Source: Faucicola tetraodonis
Lineage (GTDB): Bacteria > Pseudomonadota > Gammaproteobacteria > Pseudomonadales > Moraxellaceae
Assembly (NCBI GenBank): GCA_032017425.1
Contig: DALZPW010000003.1
DNA length: 64,000 nt
Reading direction: 5' to 3' (one strand)
Each line of letters begins with the position of its first letter. Positions within the stretch are counted from its first letter, which is position 1. This document shows positions 52,931 through 62,066 of this stretch, one piece after another. The notes under the pieces were generated by a model. It saw only the letters and a program-made list of their open reading frames with translations. It was not told where the DNA came from and did not search any database. The position numbers were made by a program, and so were the translations under genes.

Positions 52931-54571
52931 TTACATCATGCCGCCCATACCACCCATGCCGCCCATACCACCCATGGCAGCAGCGCCAGCGTCGTCTTTT
53001 GGCAGGTCAGTAATCATTGCTTCTGTCGTAAGCATCAAGCCTGCCACAGATGCTGCGTTTTCAAGCGCTGAGCGAGTGACTTTGGCTGGGTCTAAGATAC
53101 CCATTTCAAGCATATCGCCATATTCACCAGTCGCTGCGTTGTAACCGTAGTTACCTTGACCGCCTTTGACTTGGTTTACCACCACAGATGCTTCATCACC
53201 TGCGTTGGTCACGATTTGACGAAGTGGGGCTTCCATCGCACGGCGTAAAATGTTGATACCCGCGGCTTGGTCGTCATTGTCACCATTGACATTGTCAAGC
53301 GCAGAGATAGCACGAACCAATGCCACACCACCACCTGCTACAACGCCTTCTTCGACGGCAGCACGAGTTGCATGCAAGGCATCATCCACACGGTCTTTTT
53401 TCTCTTTCATTTCAGTTTCAGTCGCCGCACCGACTTTGATAACTGCCACACCGCCTGCGAGTTTAGCAATACGCTCTTGTAGCTTTTCTTTGTCATAATC
53501 AGAGGTTGATTCTTCCACTTGGCGACGGATAGAGGCAACACGATCATCGATTTCAGTTTTTTGACCGGCACCATCGACAATCACAGTGTTTTCTTTACCA
53601 ACCGTCACTTTTTTGGCAGTACCTAATACTGATAAATCCGCAGTTTCTAAGCTCATGCCCATTTCTTCTGATACAACCGTACCACCCGTTAAGATAGCGA
53701 TATCTTGAAGCATTGCTTTACGACGGTCACCAAAACCAGGGGCTTTGACAGCACAAACTTTTAAACCACCACGCATGTTATTCACAACTAAAGTTGCTAA
53801 GGCTTCGTTTTCAACATCTTCAGCAATGATCAGTAAGGCTTTACCAGATTTCATTACGTTTTCAAGCAGTGGAATCAACTCACGGATGTTGCTGATTTTT
53901 TTGTCCACTAACAAGATTAATGGGTTTTCTAGTTCAGCGGTCAACGTATCTGCTTTATTGGCAAAGTATGGGCTGATGTAGCCACGATCAAATTGCATAC
54001 CTTCAACGACTTCAAGGGTATCTTCAAAGCCTGAACCTTCTTCAACTGTGATTACGCCTTCTTTACCCACTTTTTCCATCGCTTGAGCGATTAAGTCACC
54101 GATAGTTTGGTCAGAGTTAGCTGAGATAGAGCCAACTTGTGCGATGGCTTTAGTGTCATTGGCTGGGGTTGAAAACGCGTGGATTTGTGCAACAACGGCA
54201 CGCACACCTTTATCGATACCACGTTTTAAGTCCATTGGGTTCATGCCAGCGGCAACTGATTTCATGCCTTCTTGCAAAATCGCTTGGGCTAAAACAGTCG
54301 CTGTGGTAGTACCGTCACCTGCAACATCATTGGTTTTGCTTGCAACTTCACGGACCAGCTGTGCACCCATGTTCTCAAATTTGTCATCAAGTTCGATTTC
54401 TTTAGCCACTGATACGCCATCTTTAGTGATGGTGGGTGCGCCAAAAGATTTGTCGATAACCACGTTACGACCTTTAGGACCCAATGTTACTTTAACCGCA
54501 TTTGCGAGTACGTTAACGCCATCAATCATTTTTGCACGGGCATCAATACCAAATTTTACATCTTTAGCCAT
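52931..54571 (-). CDS. groL: Chaperonin GroEL
   Basis: GroEL is the 14-mer folding chamber. The 546-residue product opens MAKDVKFGIDARAKMIDGVNVLANAVKVTLGPKGRNVVIDK. It has the ATP loop GDGTTTATVLAQAI, AAVEEGVVAGGGVALVRA, and the C-terminal GGM repeats (MGGMGGMGGMGGMM). Length and motifs are normal. groES is 171 bp upstream in the same operon. Confidence 0.99.
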   Translation of the reverse strand: MAKDVKFGIDARAKMIDGVNVLANAVKVTLGPKGRNVVIDKSFGAPTITKDGVSVAKEIELDDKFENMGAQLVREVASKTNDVAGDGTTTATVLAQAILQEGMKSVAAGMNPMDLKRGIDKGVRAVVAQIHAFSTPANDTKAIAQVGSISANSDQTIGDLIAQAMEKVGKEGVITVEEGSGFEDTLEVVEGMQFDRGYISPYFANKADTLTAELENPLILLVDKKISNIRELIPLLENVMKSGKALLIIAEDVENEALATLVVNNMRGGLKVCAVKAPGFGDRRKAMLQDIAILTGGTVVSEEMGMSLETADLSVLGTAKKVTVGKENTVIVDGAGQKTEIDDRVASIRRQVEESTSDYDKEKLQERIAKLAGGVAVIKVGAATETEMKEKKDRVDDALHATRAAVEEGVVAGGGVALVRAISALDNVNGDNDDQAAGINILRRAMEAPLRQIVTNAGDEASVVVNQVKGGQGNYGYNAATGEYGDMLEMGILDPAKVTRSALENAASVAGLMLTTEAMITDLPKDDAGAAAMGGMGGMGGMGGMM

Positions 54572-54742
54572 GTTAAATTCTCCAAATTATAAATTTTTAT
54601 TTGTATAAGGTAGTCCAAATTGCTACCACGGTTGCTATCAATTACTTTACCAAGTACTTAACCAGTTAGATTAAGACCAGGTAAATTAAGACTAAGTAAA
54701 TTAGCTTTTGGGTAAAAAACGATTGTTTAAAGTAATGACTGA

Positions 54743-55033
54743 TTAACCTTCAATCACACCCAATACATCACTTTCTTTCATAATCAATAATTCTTCACCA
54801 TCTACTTTAACCGTTGAGCCGGCATATTGACCGAAGAGTACTTTGTCGCCGACTTTGACATCGAGCGCACGTACATCACCGTTTTCACGGATTTGACCAT
54901 TACCTACTGCAATGACTTCACCTTGAGACGGTTTTTCTTGGGCGCCGCCTGCTAGCAATAAACCGCCAGCTGTTTTTTGTTCTTCTTCGCTGCGACGCAC
55001 GACGATACGATCATGTAAAGGACGAATTGCCAT
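54743..55033 (-). CDS. groS: Co-chaperonin GroES
   Basis: The 96-residue lid of GroEL has RPLHDRIVVRRSEEEQKTAGG, the mobile loop GGLLLAGGAQEKPSQG, and VLFGQYAGSTVKVDGEELLIMKESD. It is the first gene of groES-groEL, with a heat-shock-type promoter upstream. Confidence 0.99.
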   Translation of the reverse strand: MAIRPLHDRIVVRRSEEEQKTAGGLLLAGGAQEKPSQGEVIAVGNGQIRENGDVRALDVKVGDKVLFGQYAGSTVKVDGEELLIMKESDVLGVIEG

Positions 55034-55216
55034 AATCTACTCCATAAATTAACTGTTAAATTATTGTTTGAAAGCCGTAGTTAGCTTTGAAAGCTGTGAT
55101 CAGCTCAGAGGTTAGCTCAAAAGACCCCCTCTATTTTGCCGACCACAAAAAGATGATAACTATCTGTTTACATAAATAATCCTATGCTTATGACATGTTA
55201 TCAATTCACTGTCTAA

Positions 55217-55245
55217 CAGTGGGGATGTCTGCCAATTTGTTCAAG
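55217..55245 (-). promoter_or_regulatory. Sigma-32 (RpoH)-type promoter of groES-groEL
   Basis: On the minus strand CTTGAAC (55239-55245) and CCCCACTG (55217-55224) are spaced by 14 bp. This fits the heat-shock consensus CTTGAAA-N14-CCCCATnT closely. It lies about 185 bp upstream of groES in the 405-bp gap 55034-55438, which shows no gene. No CIRCE repeat was seen. Confidence 0.8.
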
Positions 55246-55438
55246 CAGAAAATTACGAAATTTTGCAATTTGTTGTCAATTTTTTAACTACCTAGCCCAA
55301 ACACTTCATAAAGACTGTCGTTTATTGCACAATCACAATCTTTTGTTAACTGGCTTGTATTTGCTTGCCATCAATACTACTGTATGCATACCAAATAGAT
55401 TTAACCTTATCTGATGAACGTTATTTGATGGATGAAAC

Positions 55439-56134
55439 ATGAAAAATTCTTTAGTAAAAAAACTGTTAGTAAGTACTTCACTCGTGTCAGCGATGGCTAT
55501 CACTTCTATAGCGAATGCGGCAGTTGCCCCTTTTAATGCAACCTATAATTTTAATATTGAAGGCAAATATAATGGTACCGCAAGCCGTGTATTGACCCAA
55601 ACTGGCAATCAGTATTTTTATAATGTTAATGCAAGTGTCGGTAAATTAGCCAGTGCCAAGCAAACCGCCAATTTTGTCAATACCAATGGCGCTATCTTAC
55701 CGGTGAGCGCATTAACCCAATACAAAATTTTGGGGACGGGTCGAACTACCACATTGAACTTTAATAATGCAAAAAAACAGCTGGTCACCAATTATAAAGG
55801 TCAAAACAAAGTCATTGCTTTGCCACAGCCTGCGTATGATGATTTAAGTTTGGAAATTCAAATTCGGGAAGATTTAAAAGCAGGCAAATTCCGTGGTAAC
55901 TATTACATGGCAGATCGCAATACAGTTGAAGCAGTGCCCTTTAAAAAATCTGCCGTGACTCGCATTACCGTGCCAGCGGGTACTTTTGACGTGGTGCGTA
56001 TCGATCGCGTGCATGATAATAAAGACCGTCAAACCAGTTTTTGGTTAGCCCCAAAACTTGATTATCTACCTGTTAAAGTCGTTCAAAACAATGATGGTAA
56101 AAAAATGGAAATGAATTTGGTTAAAGTAAATTAA
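55439..56134 (+). CDS. DUF3108-domain exported protein
   Basis: The 231-residue product has a signal peptide (MKNSLVKKLLVSTSLVSAMA to about residue 27, ending SIANA). A beta-rich domain follows with APFNATYNFNIEGKYNGTASR, typical of DUF3108, and the closing segment FWLAPKLDYLPVKVVQ. Members are periplasmic with unknown role. The upstream gap holds the groES promoter on the other strand. Confidence 0.85.
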   Translation: MKNSLVKKLLVSTSLVSAMAITSIANAAVAPFNATYNFNIEGKYNGTASRVLTQTGNQYFYNVNASVGKLASAKQTANFVNTNGAILPVSALTQYKILGTGRTTTLNFNNAKKQLVTNYKGQNKVIALPQPAYDDLSLEIQIREDLKAGKFRGNYYMADRNTVEAVPFKKSAVTRITVPAGTFDVVRIDRVHDNKDRQTSFWLAPKLDYLPVKVVQNNDGKKMEMNLVKVN

Positions 56135-56152
56135 TACTTTGGCATGTTTTGA

Positions 56153-56470
56153 CATTTTGTTAATAATCCTCAAGTTAATTTGGCTATCGCAACTAAATCC
56201 AAAGAAAATCTAGATAAAATTTCTTTAACTGATCCTAATTATAAAAAGGGTTATGAACAGTAGGATGCCGCTGCAAGAATTGCACAAAATTCTGCTCAGC
56301 CTCCCAACGTCTCTGTTGATAGTAAAAACTTCACAGGTTTGGTGGGTGTCAAATTTGGCGAAAAAAATAACTGGCAAGTATATGGCGGACCGGTATTGCA
56401 AAAATTGGAAGGTGAGGTGCATTTACGCGGTAAAGCCTACAATTCTACCCAAAGCCTATCACGTCGATAG
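56153..56470 (+). pseudogene. Decayed fragment of a FadL-family outer-membrane transporter
   Basis: A 318-bp stretch reads as one frame with an in-frame stop at about residue 36. It contains NYKKGYEQ, then after the stop a run with NFTGLVGVKFGEKNNW and VYGGPVLQKLEGEVHLRGKA. This resembles the middle of FadL-type porins (recalled consensus: YAGPVYQTxKGNVSLRGxAY). There is no start codon, signal peptide or C-terminal strand. It ends in a terminator hairpin. I infer the remnant of a long-chain fatty-acid porin gene. Confidence 0.6.
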
Positions 56471-56480
56471 GCTTTTTTTT
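56451..56480 (+). terminator. Rho-independent terminator at the end of the FadL-like fragment
   Basis: AAGCCTATC and GATAGGCTT pair around ACGTC, followed by eight T; plus-strand orientation. Confidence 0.88.
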
Positions 56481-56491
56481 ATATCGATCCA

Positions 56492-57382
56492 TTAATCGCG
56501 ATGTTTACCATCTACCTCTAATCCCAACATGTCAAGCAAGGCTGCCATGCTTGCAGATACCGTGATATTGGGATTGGTGACCAAACCCAAATAGCGTTGC
56601 AACTCAACGGGGGTATCCATGTTAATCGGCTGTAAATCTTGATTGACTAACGTTTGCGGTAACACCGACCAGCCTAGCCCAACCGATACCAACATACGAA
56701 TCGACTCTAGCGGATTGGTGCTCATCGTAGCATACGGTTTTAAGTTATATTTGGCAAATTCGGCTAAAGTGATTTGACTGGTAAAGGTATTGGCGGCGGG
56801 TAAAATCGCTGGATAGTTGGCCAATTGCTCAAGCGTCACGTTCATTTTATGCGCCAGTGGCGATAAAATGCCGGTCACAAAATGCAGCGGATCTGACCAT
56901 AGCATATGATAATTTAGACGTTTATCATACACAGGGGGTAGCGTTAAAAAAGCCAATGACAAGTCGCCATCAAGGACTGCTTTATGCGCTTGCTCGGAAT
57001 CGACAAAATGCACTTCAAGCTGTACCGCAGGATAGCTTTGGATAAATTGTTTGAGGACAGCTGGCAGATGATGTAAGCCAATATGATGACTGGTACCAAT
57101 AATCAGTTTGCCTGATACCGTTTGCTGGCGGTTTTTAAGATTAATTTTTAGATTGTCATAATCATCTAGCCAGCGTTTGGCATGGGGTATCAAGTCATGC
57201 GCCGCTTGGGTTGGGATAATACCACGACCCACTGTATCAAAAAGGGTGACATCAAATTCGTCTTCTAAGTTTTTGATACGCTTACTTACTGCAGGCTGTG
57301 TAATAAATAATTTATCAGCCGCCTGCGAGATACTACCTGTTTGCATAACCGCTAAAAAAGTATTTAAATTTGTGGTATTCAT
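56492..57382 (-). CDS. LysR-type transcriptional regulator, divergent from leuC
   Basis: The 296-residue product has the N-terminal winged helix (FLAVMQTGSISQAADKLFITQPAVSKRIKNLE) and a periplasmic-binding-like effector domain (GKLIIGTSHHIGLHHLPAVLKQF). It is divergent from leuC with a 247-bp AT-rich intergenic space where it would bind. By position it may control leuCDB, as LeuO-like or LysR-type regulators do in other bacteria. The effector is unknown. The call is secure for family, not for target. Confidence 0.85.
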   Translation of the reverse strand: MNTTNLNTFLAVMQTGSISQAADKLFITQPAVSKRIKNLEDEFDVTLFDTVGRGIIPTQAAHDLIPHAKRWLDDYDNLKINLKNRQQTVSGKLIIGTSHHIGLHHLPAVLKQFIQSYPAVQLEVHFVDSEQAHKAVLDGDLSLAFLTLPPVYDKRLNYHMLWSDPLHFVTGILSPLAHKMNVTLEQLANYPAILPAANTFTSQITLAEFAKYNLKPYATMSTNPLESIRMLVSVGLGWSVLPQTLVNQDLQPINMDTPVELQRYLGLVTNPNITVSASMAALLDMLGLEVDGKHRD

Positions 57383-57564
57383 CTTTCCCCCAACAATAAA
57401 ATCCTACCATTTGATATAAATAAAAGTTTCATTCTTTAAAAAATACATTAAATAAGATTATAAGACAACGTATGCACAAATACAATTTATTTAATCGTCC
57501 AATACATTCCTAAAATTTTTATAAAATATAAAAATCATCAATTAAAATTATCATTTTTCTTTGT

Positions 57565-57570
57565 TATAAT
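57565..57570 (+). promoter_or_regulatory. Candidate -10 element of leuC
   Basis: TATAAT lies 60 bp before leuC. The -35 region (TTAAAA, 17 bp upstream) is poor, which would fit an activator-dependent promoter under the divergent LysR protein. Confidence 0.5.
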
Positions 57571-57629
57571 GTCGTTATTGTTTACCCAATTACTACGCCC
57601 TTTTATAAAAAAACCATAGGATATGTGTC

Positions 57630-59048
57630 ATGGCAGCGCAAACGCTTTATGATAAACTTTGGCAAGATCACTTAGTCAATCAACGAGACGACGGTTCTAG
57701 TCTTATCTATATCGACCGTCATTTATTACACGAAGTCACAAGCCCGCAAGCATTTGAAGGCTTGTCATTGGCAAATCGTGACCCTTGGCGTTTGTCAGCA
57801 AACGTCGCCACCCCTGACCATAATGTCCCGACGGTGGCAAGCGAACGTAAAGAAGGGGTGGCAGGCATTAAAGATGATGTCTCTCGCTTGCAAGTAGCCA
57901 CACTCGATGAAAACTGTGCCAAATTTAACATCACTGAATTTACCATCAATGACGTGCGCCAAGGCATTGTGCATGTGGTAGGCCCAGAACAAGGTTTAGT
58001 GTTACCTGGGATGACGGTGGTGTGTGGCGACTCACATACCGCAACCCATGGTGCGTTAGGCTGTCTTGCCCACGGCATCGGTACCAGTGAGGTTGAGCAT
58101 GTATTGGCAACGCAGTGTCTTGTGCAAACCAAGATGAAAAATATGCTTATCAAAGTCGATGGCAAATTGGGTGAAGGCGTCACCCCCAAAGACGTGGTAC
58201 TAGCGATTATTGCAAAAATCGGCACCGCGGGCGGGACAGGTTACGCCATTGAATTTGCAGGCGATGTGTTCCGTGACATGAGCATGGAAGGACGTATGAC
58301 CGTGTGTAATATGGCGATTGAAGCGGGCGCGCGCGTTGGTATGGTGGCCGTTGATGACACCACGATTGAATACGTCAAAGGTCGTCCCTATGCGCCTACC
58401 GGTGAAATGTGGGATAAAGCCGTGGCTTACTGGCAAACCCTACATTCAGATGCTGATGCCGTGTTTGATACCGTCATTGAGATGGCAGGCGCGGACATCG
58501 CCCCCCAAGTATCATGGGGCACTTCCCCTGAGATGGTGGTGGATATCAGCGCGCACGTCCCTACCCTAGATGCGGCAAAAGATGACGTCCAAAAAGACGC
58601 TTGGACACGCGCTTATGAGTATATGGGTTTGACCGCAGGCCAACCGGTCACTGACATCAAAGTCGATCGGGTGTTTATCGGCTCTTGTACCAACTCACGT
58701 ATTGAAGATATTCGCGCGGCGGCGGCGGTTATCAAAGGTCGCAGAGTCGCAGATAGCGTCAAAGAAGCGATTGTGGTAGCTGGTTCTGGGTTGGTTAAAC
58801 AACAAGCAGAAAGCGAAGGGCTAGATAAAATCTTTACCGCAGCGGGTTTTGAATGGCGGGAGCCAGGCTGCTCGATGTGCCTCGCCATGAACGCGGATAA
58901 ATTGCAGCCAAAAGAACATTGCGCCAGTACCTCGAATCGTAACTTTGAAGGTCGTCAAGGCAATGGCGGACGCACCCATTTGGTCAGCCCTGCCATGGCC
59001 GCCGCTGCCGCATTAGCCGGTCATTTTGTTGACGTGAGAAATTATTAA
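57630..59048 (+). CDS. leuC: 3-isopropylmalate dehydratase large subunit
   Basis: LeuC with LeuD isomerises 2- to 3-isopropylmalate. The 472-residue product has the Fe-S cysteines Cys353 (GSCTNSRIED), Cys414 and Cys417 (GCSMCLAMN), and VVCGDSHTATHGA. Length is typical. It is the first of leuC-leuD, with the LysR gene divergent. Confidence 0.98.
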   Translation: MAAQTLYDKLWQDHLVNQRDDGSSLIYIDRHLLHEVTSPQAFEGLSLANRDPWRLSANVATPDHNVPTVASERKEGVAGIKDDVSRLQVATLDENCAKFNITEFTINDVRQGIVHVVGPEQGLVLPGMTVVCGDSHTATHGALGCLAHGIGTSEVEHVLATQCLVQTKMKNMLIKVDGKLGEGVTPKDVVLAIIAKIGTAGGTGYAIEFAGDVFRDMSMEGRMTVCNMAIEAGARVGMVAVDDTTIEYVKGRPYAPTGEMWDKAVAYWQTLHSDADAVFDTVIEMAGADIAPQVSWGTSPEMVVDISAHVPTLDAAKDDVQKDAWTRAYEYMGLTAGQPVTDIKVDRVFIGSCTNSRIEDIRAAAAVIKGRRVADSVKEAIVVAGSGLVKQQAESEGLDKIFTAAGFEWREPGCSMCLAMNADKLQPKEHCASTSNRNFEGRQGNGGRTHLVSPAMAAAAALAGHFVDVRNY

Positions 59049-59057
59049 GGTAGAACT

Positions 59058-59708
59058 ATGAAAAAATATACCCTTGAGCAGGGCATTGTCTGCCCACTAG
59101 ATCGCTCAAACGTGGACACTGACCAAATCATTCCAAAACAGTTTTTGAAATCTATCAAACGCACGGGGTTTGGTGCCAATTTATTTGATGAATGGCGTTA
59201 TTTGGACGAAGGCTATCCTGGTCAAGACAATAGCAAACGCCCCATTAACCCTGATTTTATTTTGAATCAGCCCCGTTATCAAGGTGCTAACATTTTGCTT
59301 GCGCGTAAAAACTTTGGTTGTGGTTCAAGCCGTGAGCATGCCCCTTGGGCGCTCGAAGAATACGGTTTTCGCACGGTGATTGCGCCAAGTTTTGCCGATA
59401 TTTTCTACAACAACTGCTTTAAAAACGGCATGTTGCCAGTGATTTTAAGCGAAGATGCGGTCAGTGAATTGTTTGCCGAATGTTTTGCCCAAGATGGCTA
59501 CCAATTAACCGTGGATTTAGAAAAACAGCAAGTGATTTCCCCCTCTGGCAAAAGCTATGCGTTTGACGTCGATGAGTTTCGTAAGCACTGTCTGCTCAAC
59601 GGTTTAGACGATATTGGTCTGACATTACAGCAAGCTGATAGCATCAAAGCGTATGAAGAGAACGCCAAACAATCACGCCCTTGGGTATTTGGCACAGGCG
59701 CTGTTTAG
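59058..59708 (+). CDS. leuD: 3-isopropylmalate dehydratase small subunit
   Basis: The 216-residue swivel subunit has DRSNVDTDQIIPKQFLKSI near the start and KNFGCGSSREHAPWAL, the family signature. It lies 9 bp after leuC and forms the active heterodimer with it. Confidence 0.98.
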   Translation: MKKYTLEQGIVCPLDRSNVDTDQIIPKQFLKSIKRTGFGANLFDEWRYLDEGYPGQDNSKRPINPDFILNQPRYQGANILLARKNFGCGSSREHAPWALEEYGFRTVIAPSFADIFYNNCFKNGMLPVILSEDAVSELFAECFAQDGYQLTVDLEKQQVISPSGKSYAFDVDEFRKHCLLNGLDDIGLTLQQADSIKAYEENAKQSRPWVFGTGAV

Positions 59709-59823
59709 GCTGCTGCTTGGTTAAGTAAATGTACACTGTATCTAGCGTTTCATCATTGATGATTTATCAATGAGAGTTTATCCATCATCTATCCCAACCT
59801 GCGTATAAGCCGTGTCTAAAGAA

Positions 59824-59855
59824 GCATTTTTTGACAAAGGCATTTTTTGACAAAG
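59824..59855. repeat. Two-copy 16-bp tandem repeat that duplicates a -35 element
   Basis: GCATTTTTTGACAAAG occurs twice without mismatch (59824-59839, 59840-59855). Each copy contains TTGACA. Confidence 0.9.
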
Positions 59856-59875
59856 GTTGGGATATTGGTTATGTT
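59847..59875 (+). promoter_or_regulatory. Promoter of the leu lipoprotein and probably leuB
   Basis: TTGACA (59847-59852) from the second repeat copy and TATGTT (59870-59875) are spaced by exactly 17 bp. It lies in the 302-bp gap 59709-60010, which has no gene. An ATCCCAACC/GGTTGGGAT inverted repeat flanks the region. Confidence 0.65.
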
Positions 59876-60010
59876 AGTCACATTTTAGCGTGCCTATGAC
59901 TGTGTTTAAATCATGGCATCATCCGCCATGATTATCATCGTCTAACTATGGCAGGCACCCTGTTACTGCAATTTTTTAGTTGCCTTTTTTGATTTGAGGG
60001 AATAACGACC

Positions 60011-60655
60011 ATGATGTTTACGAAGCGCTTTTTTCGCCCTGACTGTTTGCCTGTTGTAGGTATAGCCATTGCGATTTGTTCGGCAGTGGCGCTATCTGGC
60101 TGTCAATCAATGACAAAGCAGCCAAGCGCACGCGCCAAACCCTCAGTGGTAACAGCGCCGCAACCGATTGCTACAGGCAAAAGCACCCTAAAATGTACGG
60201 GTATTTATGCCTGTGAAATCAATCGTATTGGCACGTTCTCAGTTATCAATCAATCGACTCACACCCCGAGCGCTACACTTGGCAACCATAGCCAAGAGAC
60301 TAGCCCAGTGACCGTCACACCTTTGATGAGTCAGCCGCAGAGCAAGTCTACTATGCCAAATTACTTGGTAAGTTTTCCCAGTGGTCAGTACATGGTTGCC
60401 ACCCGTTTTTATTTGGATGAGGATTTGACGACGGTTGAAAGTTTTAGTTTTATCCATCGTTTTGAAAGCGGTAAACGCTATGAGCTCAAAGCCTACCGCC
60501 AAATTCAAAAGACCGATTATAGTTTACTAGCGCAATCTGCCCCAACGCCCCTGTGTATTGATTTGTATGAAAATGCCAAACTTACCAATCGATGGTGTAA
60601 AAAACCCAATCAGCAAGGCGCTTTATCGAATGAATTTATAAAGATTGCTTTATAG
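60011..60655 (+). CDS. Predicted lipoprotein between leuD and leuB
   Basis: This 214-residue product has a basic N-region, a hydrophobic stretch and lipobox ALSGC with Cys31, followed by a Pro/Ala/Ser linker. The body has a few cysteines (KCTGIYACEI, PLCIDLY, RWCKK) likely paired in the periplasm. GAGGGA precedes the ATG. It interrupts the leu cluster, though other members are enzymes. I recognise no family. Confidence 0.75.
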   Translation: MMFTKRFFRPDCLPVVGIAIAICSAVALSGCQSMTKQPSARAKPSVVTAPQPIATGKSTLKCTGIYACEINRIGTFSVINQSTHTPSATLGNHSQETSPVTVTPLMSQPQSKSTMPNYLVSFPSGQYMVATRFYLDEDLTTVESFSFIHRFESGKRYELKAYRQIQKTDYSLLAQSAPTPLCIDLYENAKLTNRWCKKPNQQGALSNEFIKIAL

Positions 60656-60785
60656 ATGCGCCTTAAAGCGTGACGCAAAAAAGCGTCATTCAATAATGCC
60701 TGATTCGATTATTTTTTAGAAACTAACAAAATTTTAAAAGCTGCGTTGTCAGCAAAAAGTTGTGGATTAACGTGAAGGAAGTAAC

Positions 60786-61856
60786 ATGACAAAACAGATC
60801 GCCGTATTACAAGGTGATGGTATTGGTCCTGAAATCATTGGACAAGCTGTCAAAGTATTGGACAAATTAATCGAGCAAGGATTAGACGCCCACTATGAGT
60901 ATGGGCTGTTAGGTGGCTCAGCGTATGATGCGCATGGCTCACCCTATCCAGAAGCTACCCAAACCCTGTGCCGCAAGGCTGATGCGGTATTGCTCGGTGC
61001 TGTCGGCGGCCCACAGTATGATAGCCTTGAACGCTCAGTGCGCCCAGAGCGTGGATTACTGGCGATTCGTAAAGACTTAAATCTATTTGCCAATCTTCGC
61101 CCAGCCATTCTTTATCCAGAGCTTGCCAATGCCTCAACTTTAAAACCTGAGGTGGTATCTGGCTTAGATATTTTGATTGTCCGTGAGCTCACCGGCGATA
61201 TTTATTTTGGTGAACCACGCGGTATTCGCACGCTTGAAAACGGTGAGAAAGAAGGCTATAACACCATGAAATACAGCGAATCAGAAATTCGCCGTATTGC
61301 CAAAGTCGCTTTTGAAGCGGCACAAAAACGCGGTAAAAAACTCTGCTCAGTTGATAAAGCCAACGTACTTGAGACCACAGAGTTTTGGAAGCAGATTTTC
61401 ACCGAAGTCGCTGCCGAATACCCAGATGTTGAATTGACTCACATGTATGTCGACAATGCAGCGATGCAGCTGGTCAAAGCCCCAAAACAGTTTGATGTGA
61501 TTGCCACAGGCAATATTTTTGGCGATATTTTGTCAGATCAAGCCTCAATGCTGACTGGCTCTATTGGTATGCTACCATCCGCGAGCTTAAATGACACAGG
61601 TAAAGGGCTATATGAACCATCGCATGGTTCTGCCCCTGATATCGCCGGTCAAAATAAAGCCAATCCATTGGCAACCATTTTGTCATTGGCGATGCTGTTA
61701 CGTTATAGCCTCAATGATGAAGCCCGTGCCACGCAAGTTGAGCAAGCGGTGCAAAAAGTATTACAGCAAGGGTTACGCACAGGCGATATCTTTGAACAAG
61801 GCACCACGCTGGTTTCTTGTTCAGACATGGGTGATGCGGTCATCGCTAACTTATAA
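60786..61856 (+). CDS. leuB: 3-isopropylmalate dehydrogenase
   Basis: LeuB oxidatively decarboxylates 3-isopropylmalate. The 356-residue product has LQGDGIGPEIIGQAVKVL, VRELTGDIYFGEPRGI, the catalytic Tyr in NTMKYSESEIRRIA and Lys in SVDKANVLE, and GNIFGDILSDQASMLTGSIGMLPSASL. A terminator follows; leuA is not in the window. Confidence 0.98.
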   Translation: MTKQIAVLQGDGIGPEIIGQAVKVLDKLIEQGLDAHYEYGLLGGSAYDAHGSPYPEATQTLCRKADAVLLGAVGGPQYDSLERSVRPERGLLAIRKDLNLFANLRPAILYPELANASTLKPEVVSGLDILIVRELTGDIYFGEPRGIRTLENGEKEGYNTMKYSESEIRRIAKVAFEAAQKRGKKLCSVDKANVLETTEFWKQIFTEVAAEYPDVELTHMYVDNAAMQLVKAPKQFDVIATGNIFGDILSDQASMLTGSIGMLPSASLNDTGKGLYEPSHGSAPDIAGQNKANPLATILSLAMLLRYSLNDEARATQVEQAVQKVLQQGLRTGDIFEQGTTLVSCSDMGDAVIANL

Positions 61857-61884
61857 TCTTTGATTAGCCTAATTTTTATCTTGC

Positions 61885-61923
61885 GTGAAAGGCAGTGTTA
61901 GCTGGTCTAACCTGCCTTTTTCT
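61885..61923 (+). terminator. Rho-independent terminator after leuB
   Basis: AAAGGCAG with GTTAG and CTAAC with CTGCCTTTTT form a two-part stem followed by T residues. Confidence 0.85.
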
Positions 61924-62066
61924 ATGGCATTTTTACCAACATTTTTTTGAAAAATTTGTAAAATCCTGCTTATCTTCAACCGAGTTTTGCTATAGTATGC
62001 CATTATCGTTTCTCTAAAACCTCGATGACCTTCCATCCTCCCTTGCTAAATTTTTCTTAAATTTCA

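Noticed and set aside
57383..57629. Possible leucine leader peptide or attenuator before leuC
   Set aside because: No short frame with clustered Leu codons and no terminator hairpin is present in the gap.
60660..60690. GTGACGC/GCGTCAT hairpin between the leu lipoprotein and leuB
   Set aside because: A good stem, but not followed by T residues; it is probably read through, so I did not list it as a terminator.
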